Positions 22,234 to 33,583 of a DNA stretch of 64,000 nucleotides are shown here, piece by piece; positions within the stretch are counted from its first letter, which is position 1; each line of letters opens with the position of its first letter. The stretch lies in NCBI GenBank assembly GCA_022559845.1, contig CM040124.1, positions 65,867,491 through 65,931,490 on the forward strand. Direction: 5' to 3'. The translations under genes were made by a program, and so were the position numbers. This DNA comes from Amorphophallus konjac (lineage: Eukaryota > Streptophyta > Magnoliopsida > Alismatales > Araceae). The notes under the pieces are model-generated. The model did not search any database. It worked only from the letters and a program-made list of their open reading frames with translations, and had not been told where the DNA came from.

Positions 22234-23859
22234 TTGTCTATTTATGAGGCACGCTGGTTAAGAGTATTGCAAGGGGGAGTGCGTCGGTTTAATGGCCCGA
22301 GCAAGAATGGGGCGCGCCGGTTTAAGAAGGATGCCATGGGGAGAGAGGGGTGCGCCGGTTACAGACCAAGAAGAAGGGGGGCGCGCCGGATAGGTGCCAA
22401 GAAAATTTGGAAGGTTTTGAGTGTGAAGCTAAATCGGCGCGGGGGGGGGGGTACCGCGCCGGATTAGCCTGCGCCGGATAGGAGTGTGCCGGGATAGCTC
22501 TTAGGAGATTTTCTTTCATTCTTGTTGGTTTTATTTCTTCTTTCCTTCACCTCCAAGTTGATTTGATGATTGGTTTGTTCACCTAATTGGTGGATTAAGT
22601 TGATTTTAAGTGTTTTGATCATTTGTTAAGGTGAGTGAACATGAAGATTTGAATGTTTTATTAGAAGGGTTTGTTGTGCAGGGTAGTTCAGTTTATGTTT
22701 GATTTCAAGAGGGGGCTTTCTGAGTTGGGCAGTTCTCGGCAGGAAGAAGTCTAGCTTGTTCATTTATTCCTATGTGTATTCGTTCATAGTTCATATTATT
22801 CATATTCCTAGCAAAAATTGGGCAGCATCTCCCCCAGACTGAGGTTTGCGAGAGAAAATAGAGGAACACCAAACGGATTGCTCCGAGGTGAACCTCAGAA
22901 TGCGGAGTGGCCTCACGGCGGTTCGATAACCCATAAGTGAGCATGGAAAAGCTCGAGGAATAGCCTTCAAGAGCTCTCACGACTCACGGGTAGTAGCTTC
23001 ACGTATATTCCATAGGGACAAATGTTCACCCAAGAGGGCTATGAATGTTCATCTTTCATACGGGTTCCTTGGAAGGCCATGCCACGGACAGGCAGGCTTC
23101 TAAAGGCCCTGGATGAGTACATGACTATTAAGAAGGGGGGCGGGGGCTAAAGCCAAGAACCGTGCTTGCCAAAAGACTTGCTTTTATTCATCCACAAGAA
23201 GGGGGAAGATCAAAATACAGAAGGGGGATCTACCCTAGGGCAGAAGGAAATACATTTAGGGGGCAAGAGGAGGAGATACATCAACAGGAGAGGGGGAACA
23301 TAGCACAAGCTCTTCCCCCCCAGGCTCACCTCTCACTCTCACTCTCCTCCCTTCTCTTCACCTCTCCGGCACGGGGACGAAGCTTTTCTTCTCTCCGGGT
23401 GGCCTTCTCTTCTCTTCTTCTTTTTTAATCTCCAACCACTTTTCTTCAATAGCCCGCCTCTCCCCCTGTTTGCTTTGTCGAACATGCAGAGTATATATAG
23501 AATGGGTTGCCCTTTCTTTCCTGAACGGAAGGAACTCCCGCCATCTTCCTCCTCGTTCGTTGGGACATCCGGAGTTGACATGCCGCGGTGTTGTTCGTTG
23601 ATTTGTGCAGTACGATGGCATTCATCTAAGGACGAGACGTTCGCGGGTTTGCCGGGACATCTTCTGCGGCTTCCACCGTCGATGCATGCCTTCGCTGCTG
23701 GTGCCACTGCGCTATCAAACGGAGATTGAGACAGAGCTTCAAGCATTAAATGCCACGCCCTCTTTCGTCTACGCCCGAAGCTGCTGGGAGAACATAGTGT
23801 CGGAGCTCGGATGGGATGGCAGCCTTGGTTAAATGGCGTGGGGTGATGATATTGGGTTA
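22234..23859. other. Old GC-rich host sequence with repeated GCGCCGG motifs, left part
   Basis: GCGCCGGTTTA-like or GCGCCGGAT-like motifs occur at about 22281, 22316, 22351, 22385, 22455 and 22472. The same motif returns right of SIR-A at 58480-58595, so this DNA was continuous before SIR-A inserted. The remainder contains GC-rich and CT-rich stretches with no protein I can name. It may belong to an old gypsy element related to the Tat fragment at 59011, but that is a guess. Confidence 0.45.
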
Positions 23860-24685
23860 TGTTGAGTCCCGAACGGTGGCAATCAAGAGGGGAGGAGTGA
23901 ATTGATTGGCCAATAAAAATTTCTTCCAAGTGAAAACAATGTTAATTAAACTCACAAGCACTTGGCCTCACTCGAACATGATCTCACTTGTGAATGCATG
24001 TAGATAAGGGTAGGTGTTTGATTAAGGAATTGGTGTACGCTCAACTCACCGTGAAGCCCACTCGACAAAGAATCTGGAAAATCAAACTACAAGTAACACA
24101 AGGAGTTTTTAGGTGATTCGGGTACACTGCAGTGTCCCCTACGTCCACCCCTCACAGTGAGGATTAAGACTTCACTATGAAGTGAGCCACACACACACGC
24201 TGTGTAGAACAACAAACACACACACGATGCACCCAATTTGGGCAACCACACAAATATACACACACGTTCGTGTTTCCGAACACGAACACCACACACAAGA
24301 ATCTGATTCAAATTTTTACAACAAATGCTCAAGTTCAAACTAAATGATTATGAAAATAAGGAGTAAAGAATGATTTATCGTGGTTGAAGCTCCCCCTTTC
24401 ACTTCCTTGAAGGTAATTGAATGCTTTTGCAGGAGGAAGATTGATCCTTGAGGAAGAATGAAGCTATGTCGCACAAGCAAGGTTGCAGCTTTGATATCCC
24501 ACGCAACTTGCTGTTGGGGATGATGTGGAGGCTTGATTCAAGCTTCTTCCCTTCACTTTCAGGTTCAGAACAAGGTGGAAGAAGGCCTTTGAGCTGTTGC
24601 TGCGAACCTGCACTCACAAAAGTTAGAACAAGAAGCACACCTTTAGATATTCCTCTCACTTAGGGTTTCATACCCCAATAAGATG

Positions 24686-24693
24686 TATATATA
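24686..24693 (-). promoter_or_regulatory. SIR-A LTR TATA box
   Basis: Minus strand TATATATA, followed about 20 bases on by GGGGTATGAAACCCTAAG. The equivalent box in the 5' LTR is at 57487-57494. Confidence 0.55.
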
Positions 24694-24832
24694 GAGAGCT
24701 TGGCTCGTTCAAAGATACCCTAGAGATCAGATCCACAATATTTGGAATGATTTAGGGAAGTTGGACTGGTTGGAAAGACTTTTGGTGCAAGTGCACGGAA
24801 GTCAAAATGACGGCTCAAGGTTCGTAACTGAA

Positions 24833-25160
24833 AGGGTCGACCCTTGGGGTTGACCCTCGTGAGGGTTTTAGAGGGTTTAAAGGTTTCTGGGCCAATGGGT
24901 CGACCCTTGGGGTCGACCCTCGGGGGTTGTCCACGCGGGTTTTAAATAACAAGATCAGGGGTCGACCCTTGGGGTCGACCCTTGCAGGTGTGGTGAAGGA
25001 ACCCACCGGGTTTTTAAATTAAGTTACCAGGGGTCGACCCTTGGGGTCGACCCTTGCGGCTGGGGGTCGACCCAATGGGTCGACCCTTTCAGCTGAAGTT
25101 CAAAAAAGCCCAAGTTGACTGAACCAGGGGACCTAGGGGTCGACCCAATGGGTCGACCCT
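24833..25160. repeat. GGGTCGACCC palindrome array in the SIR-A 3' LTR
   Basis: About ten copies of GGGTCGACCC or close variants, often in pairs joined by TTGG or AAT. The equivalent region in the 5' LTR (57635-57945) has fewer copies. The array lies 100-500 bases upstream of the TATA box on the minus strand. Confidence 0.85.
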
Positions 25161-25583
25161 TGTTCTAGAACTTCCAAAAGGTTGAATAAAAGGTCACTAA
25201 GTCCAAGAACAAGTCAGAGGGTTTAAAGTTGGGTTTTTAAAACATGAGAGGGAGTGTTGTTAAAACATGAATAAGAAAAACCCAATACATTTAAGCTTAG
25301 AAAAGACCCAAACCAATATGACCCTTGAGATCAAAAATAATGAACATCAAACAACAAGATTAAGGGCCAAAGAGTTGAAGTGGATCTCACCGACCATCCT
25401 TGAGCTCATTAAGCGTTTAGGCACATTCCTTTCCCTACAAAGACATAATTGGAAATTAGTTGTAGCCTTACAATTTGAGTTCAAGAGGCTTACCCGTGGA
25501 GGTTGTTCTTTAACCTTCTTTGCTCCATGACCTCAATAGGAAGTTAAGCTTTGCAAGACTTTAGATGCTAGAACACTTCAAAG

Positions 25584-25587
<4 letters not shown>

Positions 25588-25648
<61 letters not shown>
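25588..25648. repeat. AT dinucleotide microsatellite
   Basis: About 60 bases of uninterrupted alternating A and T inside the SIR-A 3' LTR. The 5' LTR has only a short tract here (about 58373-58389), so the expansion or contraction came after insertion. Confidence 0.9.
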
Positions 25649-25651
<3 letters not shown>

Positions 25652-25841
25652 TACGGTTTGAAAAACTAGTAAGGACCCGGGTAAGGAGCTTGTGTGTGAG
25701 ACATTAGAGTGGGGCCGTCATTTCTCTGTCATGGGATGAGAAATCCTAACCGGCCTTATTCTAATATCAAAGAGGCCTATAGTGTTTGGTCATCATCAAA
25801 AGCTATCAAATTAGTCATTCACTCAAGGAGGGGGTTCAACA

Positions 25842-26370
25842 ATCTCCCCCTTTTTGATGATGACAAAATACTATATGCCTTGCATAAACATATGACTTCA
25901 AAAATGATTTAGCATTCATATGAAATTCAATCTTCAACCTCTATACTAAGAATAAAAACTTTCATCCTTCACATGGATTAATCAAGAAGCATTGGTATAT
26001 TAACCATACCGATCCAAACATATAAGATTGACCGTAAGAGGCATGTTTCAAATATTTCTGCCGAAAAAATAATTTAAAGGGAACAAGGTCTGAGTTCAAA
26101 GGTAAATTACAAAATGCAATGCATGAGATGTAACTGAAATGCAACACAACTTAAATTTAAACTGAAATGCAACAAAACTTAAATGCAACATTGCTAATGA
26201 ACAGAAATATGATGAAATCACATATGCATGCAAGCACACAACAAACATAAAGTATAAGTAGCCGATTGCCGGGGCACACATATAGTACAAACTTTCTCCC
26301 CCTTTGGCATCATCAAAAAGAGGGGGTGACAAGGGATAGGAAGTATGCCATTCTGCAAGAGCATAGCCGT
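25842..26370 (-). other. SIR-A polypurine tract and 3' non-coding region
   Basis: The tract AAAAAGGGGGAGAT (minus strand, 25842-25855) abuts the 3' LTR and would prime plus-strand DNA. A second related tract at 26295-26323 is half of an inverted repeat, CCCCCTTT ... AAAGAGGGGG around a CATCATC core. No coding sequence lies between. Confidence 0.75.
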
Positions 26371-27407
26371 CTAATCATCATCCAGAGTCGGTGAGGTTGG
26401 CGGACGCCTAATATACTCCAAGACTTCTTCAAGCATGTGGGATTGATTAGCCAAAGTGTCAGTAACATACTGAGAGTGCTCTTGATGAGATAGCTTCAGA
26501 TCAGCGAGAGCATGTTGCATAGCCACCATTGTCTCTCCATAATCATCTAAACGGTCATCAATAGTATCCAAACGATCCATGAGCAGCTGAACCACCTCGG
26601 AAGGCATCTCCTCAACAAGAATATGTGGCTGTTGCACACTGGCCTGCGCATCATCGCCATCCTCCTCCTCAGAACTGATTTCATGTGCAGCACTTTTTAA
26701 TGTCCGGACCAAGTTACCATCTCGCAGTTCATAGCCCATATTATGACAAATGGAATGAATAGTAACTATATCAGCCTCTCTAATGGTTTGAGAAGATTCT
26801 TTGGAGAGGTTTATGTCCATGTGTGCAAAGATAGCAGTAAGTGCGGCGGCATATGAAACAGTTATGTTCTTGTGCTTCATGCTGTTACACATATGTGCTA
26901 AAAACATAGCTGGGAAATTAACTGGAATACCACCCAAGAGACAATAAATTAATGACATATGAATCTCTATCACTTTGTCATGGCCTCCTCCTCTCGGTAG
27001 TAGGATAGTAGTGATCATCCTGTGTAGGATATGCCGCAGGGGAGGAAAATGGTTGGCGTTTAACCCAGCAAGAGAATTTTCACCTATTTCTTCAGATGTC
27101 ATCATTTGATAAATTGTGTCTTCAGGAACCACAATATCTCCAAATGTATAGCCTTCATGAGGGAGATTAAATGCCACTCCTAAAAATTCTTTGGAGAGTA
27201 TAACGCGTTTTCCATTTACCACAGTACTCGGATGTTCCCCAGAAATGGTTAAGTTGCTATAAAATTGATGCACCAAATTCGGATAAATGTGTCGATGTTC
27301 AGACATGAAGAAGTCCAAATTTGGCTGACTGCAAAGAACATCCACTAAACTCGGAAGATGACGGTTAAGGTTGGCAAATGAGACCGCTCGAGGTCGGAGT
27401 ACCTTTA
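26371..27407 (-). pseudogene. SIR-A env-like ORF, 3' part (split by GYP-B)
   Basis: An open frame of about 345 codons located after pol and before the polypurine tract, the position of the extra (env-like) ORF of Sireviruses. It resembles the plant retroelement domain labelled 'putative plant transposon protein': an LVHQFYSNL segment, then VNGKRVILS, then a helical region with LLGGIPVNFPAM near the middle. The last 80 or so residues look coiled-coil (alternating D/E/L/M) before an RRPP tail. I see no signal peptide or membrane span, so a true envelope function is doubtful. The frame continues in phase into 50645-50762 when GYP-B and one target duplication are removed. Role unknown. Confidence 0.75.
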
Positions 27408-27729
27408 TGTAGTGCCCTAGAATTTATATAAATAATTTTTGGATTATAAATGGAAATTTCTGAAATTTATAAGGGGTAAATAGATTAATAAATGGAATAT
27501 TGAACTAATAAATGGGTTATAAGGCCCAATGGTGTTAAATAATTAGCCTAGCCTATTCAATTAAGACTCAAACGGTTTAAGGACCATGCCCATTAAGTTT
27601 GGCCCATATTCTAGAAGGTTATTTAGCCTATCCACGAATTTTAGAGATAAATACTCTTTTATATAGATAATTAGAAGGATAAACGAATAAAAGAGTTTTA
27701 TAAAATTGAAACTCTGCACACGTTTGGTA

Positions 27730-29566
27730 TAACGGTCTATCGGGCGACCGCTACAGCATGTAACGCACTAGTCCTGATGCGTTACACCCTGACAGTTCCG
27801 TGAGTTGAAGAACTTGCAAAAAGATTTGATCTTTGGGATCCTATCTACAAGAGACCTAATTAGGAGAACATGTAAGGATACTAGGGACTCTTAGGGATCA
27901 GGTTCTGGCAAATTAAGCACTCTAGAATCGATCTAATCTTCAAACCCTAGCCAAAACCCTATAAATAGGACCCAGTTCTGAATTGAGCGACCCTTACTTT
28001 TGGCTCGCGAAGAATCAAGATAAGGAGATAGAATTTCGGGTAAGTTCTTTAGAACTTTTTGTTTATAATATATTAGACTAATAGCTCTCCAAATTTCGTG
28101 CTAGGAGATCAACCAAACAAGGAGATTGAAGCTTCCAAAGTTGCTGGTCGGACCTTAGCATCCCAGGAAACTGAGCGCAAGTCCCTCGAAGATCAAGAGA
28201 TTAGGACGTCTAAACGAGGTAATTAGAGTTTGGTTATTTAGAACTTTTTGTTCCCAATAGTATCATCTTCCTACCCTCAAAATTTTACGTCCTTAGGTCA
28301 AGAGGCTGAGGAGCTAGGGCAACGTGAAGTTGCTGAAAAATCCCAGGAAAGGAGAGATTAGGGTGTGTCTTGCAGTCATAAATTGGAAAGTTAAAGCTCA
28401 GTTAAAAGGTAGGTCATCTCATGATCGGCGAAAACATCTTGTTAGGGATAAAAGCCCTCTGATTGTGTTTGATTTCATGCACTATAGATCATGGATTTCA
28501 TGTTTTAGTAGAGTCATGCATACATGAGTATTCTTAGCCCTAATTAAGTTAAAAAGGAACTTTCTTGTCAAATTCACAGAAAACCCATGCATACTAGTAG
28601 CTTAGCCTTCATTCTGTCATGTGGAAGTTTATACATGATTTCCAGACATGATGTAAGTTGAAACCTTAGATCTTTTTATCTATTGTTGTCAGCAAAAGCT
28701 CTGACGGATTAAGGTAGGGCCGTCACAACACTGTAACGGTCTTACGATAAGCCGTCACACCCTCTGTTGTATTCAAAGCTCTTTGTGGACTCTGACGCAC
28801 CATAACTGGAGCATTATATAACTCTAACGGTCCCACGATAAACCGTTACATCTGTGTAACGTGCTTAGACTAGACCGTCAGAATGCTTTGTTTAGGCAAT
28901 TCGAGACAGAATTGAAGAACAGTCACATTAACTTGTAAATATGCCTAGTTATCTAAGTTTTGACCTGTTAGAATGACTTTAAGTTTATCTACTGATTCAT
29001 AATAGGAATTGCATGATCTTAAGTTATTTTAAAGCATATGTTAATTTTATTGACTAACTTTATAGTTTTGTATTTAAATCATGATTTTTCCAATGTTGTA
29101 TTGACGGAGTTTTATTTTGGTTTCACATTGCTACACATTCTCTCTCTATCAATAGAGTCATTAACTTTAAGTACATGGCGCATATTCCGGTATGTTGTCC
29201 ATTAGTTCACACTTTGCACTATAGGAACATTATTCTTGGACATGAGGACCTCTCTATTGGATATTCCTTCCAATGGACTAGGAAATCTTGTTTCAAGGTC
29301 TCCGTAATGCTCTGTGAGCCTGGGATTCCCACTAGGACGTCGAGTTGGTTGTACCATGAAAGCCCAATCATTAGAAAACACTATCGATGGTTTTTGGTTT
29401 CTGGAGATGTAACGGATCAATGTTGGACCGTCAGGCTCGTCTAACGGCCCAATAAACGACTGTCACATTGTACTGAGTCTAATTTCTTGTTTCAGGATTC
29501 AGATTATTGTAACGGCCCAATACTGGAGCGTCACGTTATGTAACGGCCTAGTACAAGACCATCACA
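27730..29566. repeat. Eleven 26-nt inverted-repeat units in the GYP-B LTR
   Basis: Units start at 27730, 27761, 28702, 28734, 28793, 28825, 28857, 29410, 29442, 29510 and 29541. Each is 26 bases: a 5' TRACG arm, a variable middle, a complementary arm at about positions 18-24 and usually a CA or CR end. Arms change together: 27761 has TAACGCA/TGCGTTA, 28825 has TAACGGT/ACCGTTA, 28702 has TGACGG/CCGTCA. Start-to-start spacing inside clusters is often 31-32. Confidence 0.85.
27960..27968 (+). promoter_or_regulatory. GYP-B LTR TATA box
   Basis: TATAAATAG after AACCC; GYP-A has the equivalent TATAAATA on the opposite strand. Confidence 0.6.
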
Positions 29567-30868
29567 GTTCTGTATTTCGTTAACCCGAGGTTTGACCCAA
29601 GGGTTGATATTCTAAGTTCCTAGGTGGCTTGATAATGGTCTAGGACTTATCATATCGATCAAGAAACTTAATATAATGAATGGAAGTTAAGAAATGTACT
29701 GTTATGCTCCCGATTTGTTTCCACAAGCATAACATAGTATAAGTCATTCTTGATCTGTCATATTCTAAATTGAAGCGTTCATTCATTGATTATTGTTATC
29801 ATGAGCTTATTGAATTTATTACATTCTTGGCCATACTTTATTATTACATGCGTGGAAATAGCTTGATTTATACTTGAAGATGTGATCGAGCACTGATTGT
29901 GTTCAAGGGCTCTATGCTAGTCCCCTCGGCTGATTGCCAGAAACATACTATTATAAACTGTTGAGTAGTGGACAGCGGATCTAGAGGGCAGGGGTGAATA
30001 GATCTGTCCCTCTTTTCACAATGCAACCCTCTATATAGCTAGATAAAATAAATTACATCGGAATATAACTAACTTAACGAAGGACACAACGATTTACTTA
30101 GCAAGATGATTACGCAATATGGAGATTGAACCTAAGCATGCATCTAGAACGAAGCAATCATATAAACAAACCACAACACAAAGGATTTTAAGGTGGTTCG
30201 GACTGAATCCCCAGTCCTACGTCCACCACTCACCAAATCTGGTGAGGCTCCACTAGTGCCACGCACTGAACCGTAAATCGGAAAGACCACGATTGCCTTC
30301 CTACTAACCACCGGTAGGGACGTCAACACCGCAGATCGGATAACTTCCGATTGCCTTTTCTACTAACCACCGGTAGGGACGATCTTTAGTTTCAATTGTT
30401 TGAAAGAAATGAAAAGAGAACAAATACGAAATCACTCAAACAAGATATAGAATATGCTCAAAGTAGAAAGATCTTGTCTGAGTTGCAGGAGCTTGAATCT
30501 GATGCTTCAATTGTGTCTTCTTCCTTGAGAGATGATCTTCCTTGAATCTCTTCTAGTTGATGAGGAAGACTATGGATGTAGCTTGGATCTTCCTTCTGAT
30601 CTTCTTGAGTTGATGAAGAGGTTTGAGGATGCAGTTTAGATCACCCTTGAGATGATGAAGAGGATGAAGGATGCAGCTTTATCTTCTCTTGGCTTGGGCG
30701 TGATCTCCTCTTCAAGTAGCTTGAATCACTTGAGGATTTTATGAAGAACTTCTTCCCAGAGTACTGTTCACGGTTATAGTACTCGAACTCCTCTCACCCT
30801 TGTAGCCTCCTTTGATCTCCCTTGGATTCACAAATGATCAACTAGGGTTTCTAACCCTCTTGCATGTG

Positions 30869-30875
30869 TTTTATA
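30869..30875 (-). promoter_or_regulatory. SIR-B LTR TATA box
   Basis: Minus strand TATAAAA, then AGGGTTAGAAACCCTA about 16 bases downstream. The counterpart in the 5' LTR is 49072-49078. Confidence 0.65.
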
Positions 30876-31015
30876 ACCTTTGAATGGTCCTTAGACATCC
30901 CCCAGACCAGATCCACAATCTATGGAAGATTGGGTGACTTTGGGGTTAAACAAATACAAGGAAAGGGGCTCTTCTCGAAGTGGAAAACAAAGTCAACATT
31001 GAAGGCTCGGGGCTG

Positions 31016-31192
31016 GCGGTCGACCTGCAGCTTCTGGCGGTCGATCGCTACTGAGAAACCTGCAAATGGACAGTTCTTAGAAATTCTGGTCGACCGCTAC
31101 TGGGCTGGCGGTCGACCGCTACTGAAAGAGTTACAATCTGGGGGTTGCTGGCTGGGGCGGTCGACCGCCCCTGTGCTGGCGGTCGACCGCCA
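31016..31192. repeat. GCGGTCGACCGC palindrome array in the SIR-B 3' LTR
   Basis: Six GGTCGACC-centred sites, several extended to GCGGTCGACCGC. The 5' LTR (49217-49372) has five, having lost one near 49360. They lie upstream of the TATA box on the minus strand. Confidence 0.85.
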
Positions 31193-31668
31193 GCTGGGCA
31201 GACCCGGGCTTTCCCGGGTCGGTCCGTTAACTGCTTTAGCTCCATCGCTTGACTCCTTTAGTAGCCCGTTCATGTCTGTGGCATCACCCTTGACAGTCTT
31301 GAAGATTTCTGTTGATTATATCGCTCCTATAATCAAAATTTTGTTCCGGGGGCTGCGCCCCCAGAAACCCCCGCAAGGGGCGCTGCCCCCTTGACCCCCG
31401 CGACCTGACCGCGCAGGTCGATCCCCGTGCGAGGGTGCAACATTGAGCTTTCACATTTGCCATCTCCACTTCATTCCTTGGCAATTCATTGGCATATCTG
31501 TCATGAATAAAACATCACGTATGTCAGTCATATGAGAGTTAAAATAATAATGATTTATAGTGTTTAGCTATTATCAAAACCAAGAATATCCAATAACTCA
31601 AATGACCATAAGACGATGTCGAATGACCCAAACCACAGGAAGACTCAAATGATCATAGGGGCATAACA

Positions 31669-33583
31669 TTCTCACCCTTTTTGATGATGGCAACACTGTG
31701 AGTCATTATGTGACAGGAATATCCAAAATGGCAAAGTTTATGACATATGCGACATGTGCAGCTCAAGATCCATGATAGTGAAAGCATGTGAATGCGGATA
31801 TGTATGCATGGATGATCAAAGCATGTGAATGCTATGCACAAACCCCTATCACATATGCAGACTCAAAGCTCACAAGTTTCTCTCCCCCATGGACTCTCTC
31901 TCTCGTCCACAATTCACTCTCCCCCTTTGACAACTCACAAAGGCCGCATAAAGGACGGACAAAGGTATTAAAGGACTCACAACAAGACATTTTCTCCCCC
32001 TTTGACAGCAGCAAAAAGGAGGGATAAGATAGAGAAGGTGACTAATGTCTGAGAGAACAGAGGTGAATGAGAGTGGAGAGCAAGCCATTATATGCAAACT
32101 TGAAACATACCGCGAGCAACATATATGGTTCAAAGCTAATGAAATCCGAGATCATCAACAGAGTTCGAAAAGCATCTACATCCAGGTTGTAATAGAAATG
32201 AACTAAAAGTGCATATCATGGCAGTGTTTAACCTTCCCTTGTCTTATATATCCATATTCAATAACTACAAAGGGAATAACACAAAAACTAGTATTGAGGC
32301 TAAACAATCATGACTAAAGCATGGAATTTGATGAGTTCAACAAATTTGATTTTTAATATCTTTTGAATTTGACGGCACATGACTCATATTTTACGAGCAA
32401 TCAAGTCTAGTACATGTCTCATAGCCGTAAGAATACACGTTGTTTAGACGCCAGTATCCCTAGGTATTTGGCAAGACTGACGGTTATGCTGCAGAATGAA
32501 CAGAGATAGCAAAGTCACGTCATGACATATCCAATCTCATTTCTGTGATGAGAAGATATATTTCTCAGCAATTATGCCAGTGCTCTGCCTAGAGTCCAAA
32601 TATAATTAAGACAGAGATAACAGGGGCACATCATGACATATCATTCGTCACTTGATTTGATGACGTGACATATTTCTCCGTGCAAAAATATCATTGCTCT
32701 GTCAAATTGATTTCCAAGAATTCCAGCTCATCAAGATGTTTAGAAACAATACTAAGCTCTAGAGTATCACCAAAATTATCATGACGTTTGATTTTCAGAT
32801 ATCAGGATAGTCATGCAAAGCATAATATGCAATCTCTAGTTAAGGTCTATTACAACCATAGAACATAGATGATTTCAAAATAAATATTTTTGAACTTCAA
32901 GGAAATCATTAAATCTAAACCATTTTCATTGGATGGATAATCATCAGGACATATAATAGAAGGCTCTTACGCCATAGTTCTGTCGGCCTCATGATCTCAT
33001 ATTCAGACTATAAGCCATGAAGTTCAGATTGCAAGAGAGTAAGAATAGCAGCAGGACTCCCCCTAAGGATATGCAATGAATGCACTCAAGGAGTTATGTT
33101 TGCAATCAAGTGGAGTGACGAATGTCAAGGAGAAGTTGACTAGAACCATGCAGGGGTTGACTTGATCAAACATGAATTTAGCAGACATGAAATGCATGAC
33201 CCAACACATGGTTGTACACTTATTAAATGCAACAGAATGAAGATGAAACATATGCATGAATGTTGCAAAGAGACAACTCCCCCTTACTATATGGCCTATA
33301 TGCGACAGTGACGCATGGTACTTGGCGGAGGTTAAACCTCACGCATATTGAGTGCTTCTAGACAAGCATAACCTGCCTTTCCATACATCAACATTTAATA
33401 TACCATGGCCATGCAAGAAGGATGCTACACAAACCATGCAATACATTATGAACATGAATTCAATTTTATTATGCATCATGACTACATGCAATGCTACACC
33501 ATATGCAAAATGACATATTTACATATAAATAATGCATGGACACCAATTCAAAACACACAACTAAATTGAACAAAGTCATCATT
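31669..33583 (-). other. SIR-B 3' non-coding region with several purine tracts
   Basis: About 1.9 kb between the RNase H end and the 3' LTR with no credible ORF. The functional polypurine tract is next to the LTR (31669-31682, minus AAAAAGGGTGAGAA). Further CTCCCCCTTTGAC-type tracts lie at about 31918 and 31996, and CTCCCCC tracts at 33056 and 33275. Parts resemble the SIR-C 3' region. Confidence 0.65.

Larger units (their letters stand above)
23860..25841 (-). repeat. SIR-A 3' LTR
   Basis: Begins TGTTGAGTCCCGAACGG and ends GGGGGTTCAACA. It matches the 5' LTR closely over most of its length. It contains the shared TACGTCCACCCCTCAC block near 24140, a TATA box, a palindrome array and a long AT microsatellite at about 25588-25648 that the sister LTR mostly lacks. 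Confidence 0.9.
27408..29958 (+). repeat. GYP-B LTR, left segment
   Basis: It holds a TATAAATAG box at 27960-27968 and eleven 26-nt inverted-repeat units in three clusters. No coding sequence is supported. The segment 29175-29380 matches GYP-C around 470-640. Confidence 0.85.
29959..31668 (-). repeat. SIR-B 3' LTR
   Basis: Begins TGTTGAGTAGTGGACAGCGG and ends AGGGGCATAACA. Closely similar to the 5' LTR throughout. It carries a TATA box at 30869-30875 (minus, TATAAAA) and a palindrome array at 31016-31192. Confidence 0.9.

Noticed and set aside
22234..22467. A 77-residue arginine- and glycine-rich ORF
   Set aside because: It follows from the GC-rich GCGCCGG motifs and has no codon pattern or neighbour that suggests a gene.
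23339..23929. A 196-residue minus-strand ORF
   Set aside because: It crosses the SIR-A LTR boundary at 23860 and its target duplication, so its N-terminal part did not exist before the insertion. It has low-complexity basic sequence and no family match.
27730..29566. CRISPR array
   Set aside because: The repeated units have variable arms and irregular spacing, and the setting is a plant LTR. No cas gene is present.
30864..31394. A 176-residue plus-strand ORF
   Set aside because: It is antisense within the SIR-B LTR and built partly from the GTCGAC palindromes; the sister LTR breaks it (only 80 residues at 49334-49576).
29959..33583. Env-like ORF in SIR-B
   Set aside because: I looked between RNase H and the 3' LTR on the minus strand and found only short random frames; this family lacks the ORF or has lost it.
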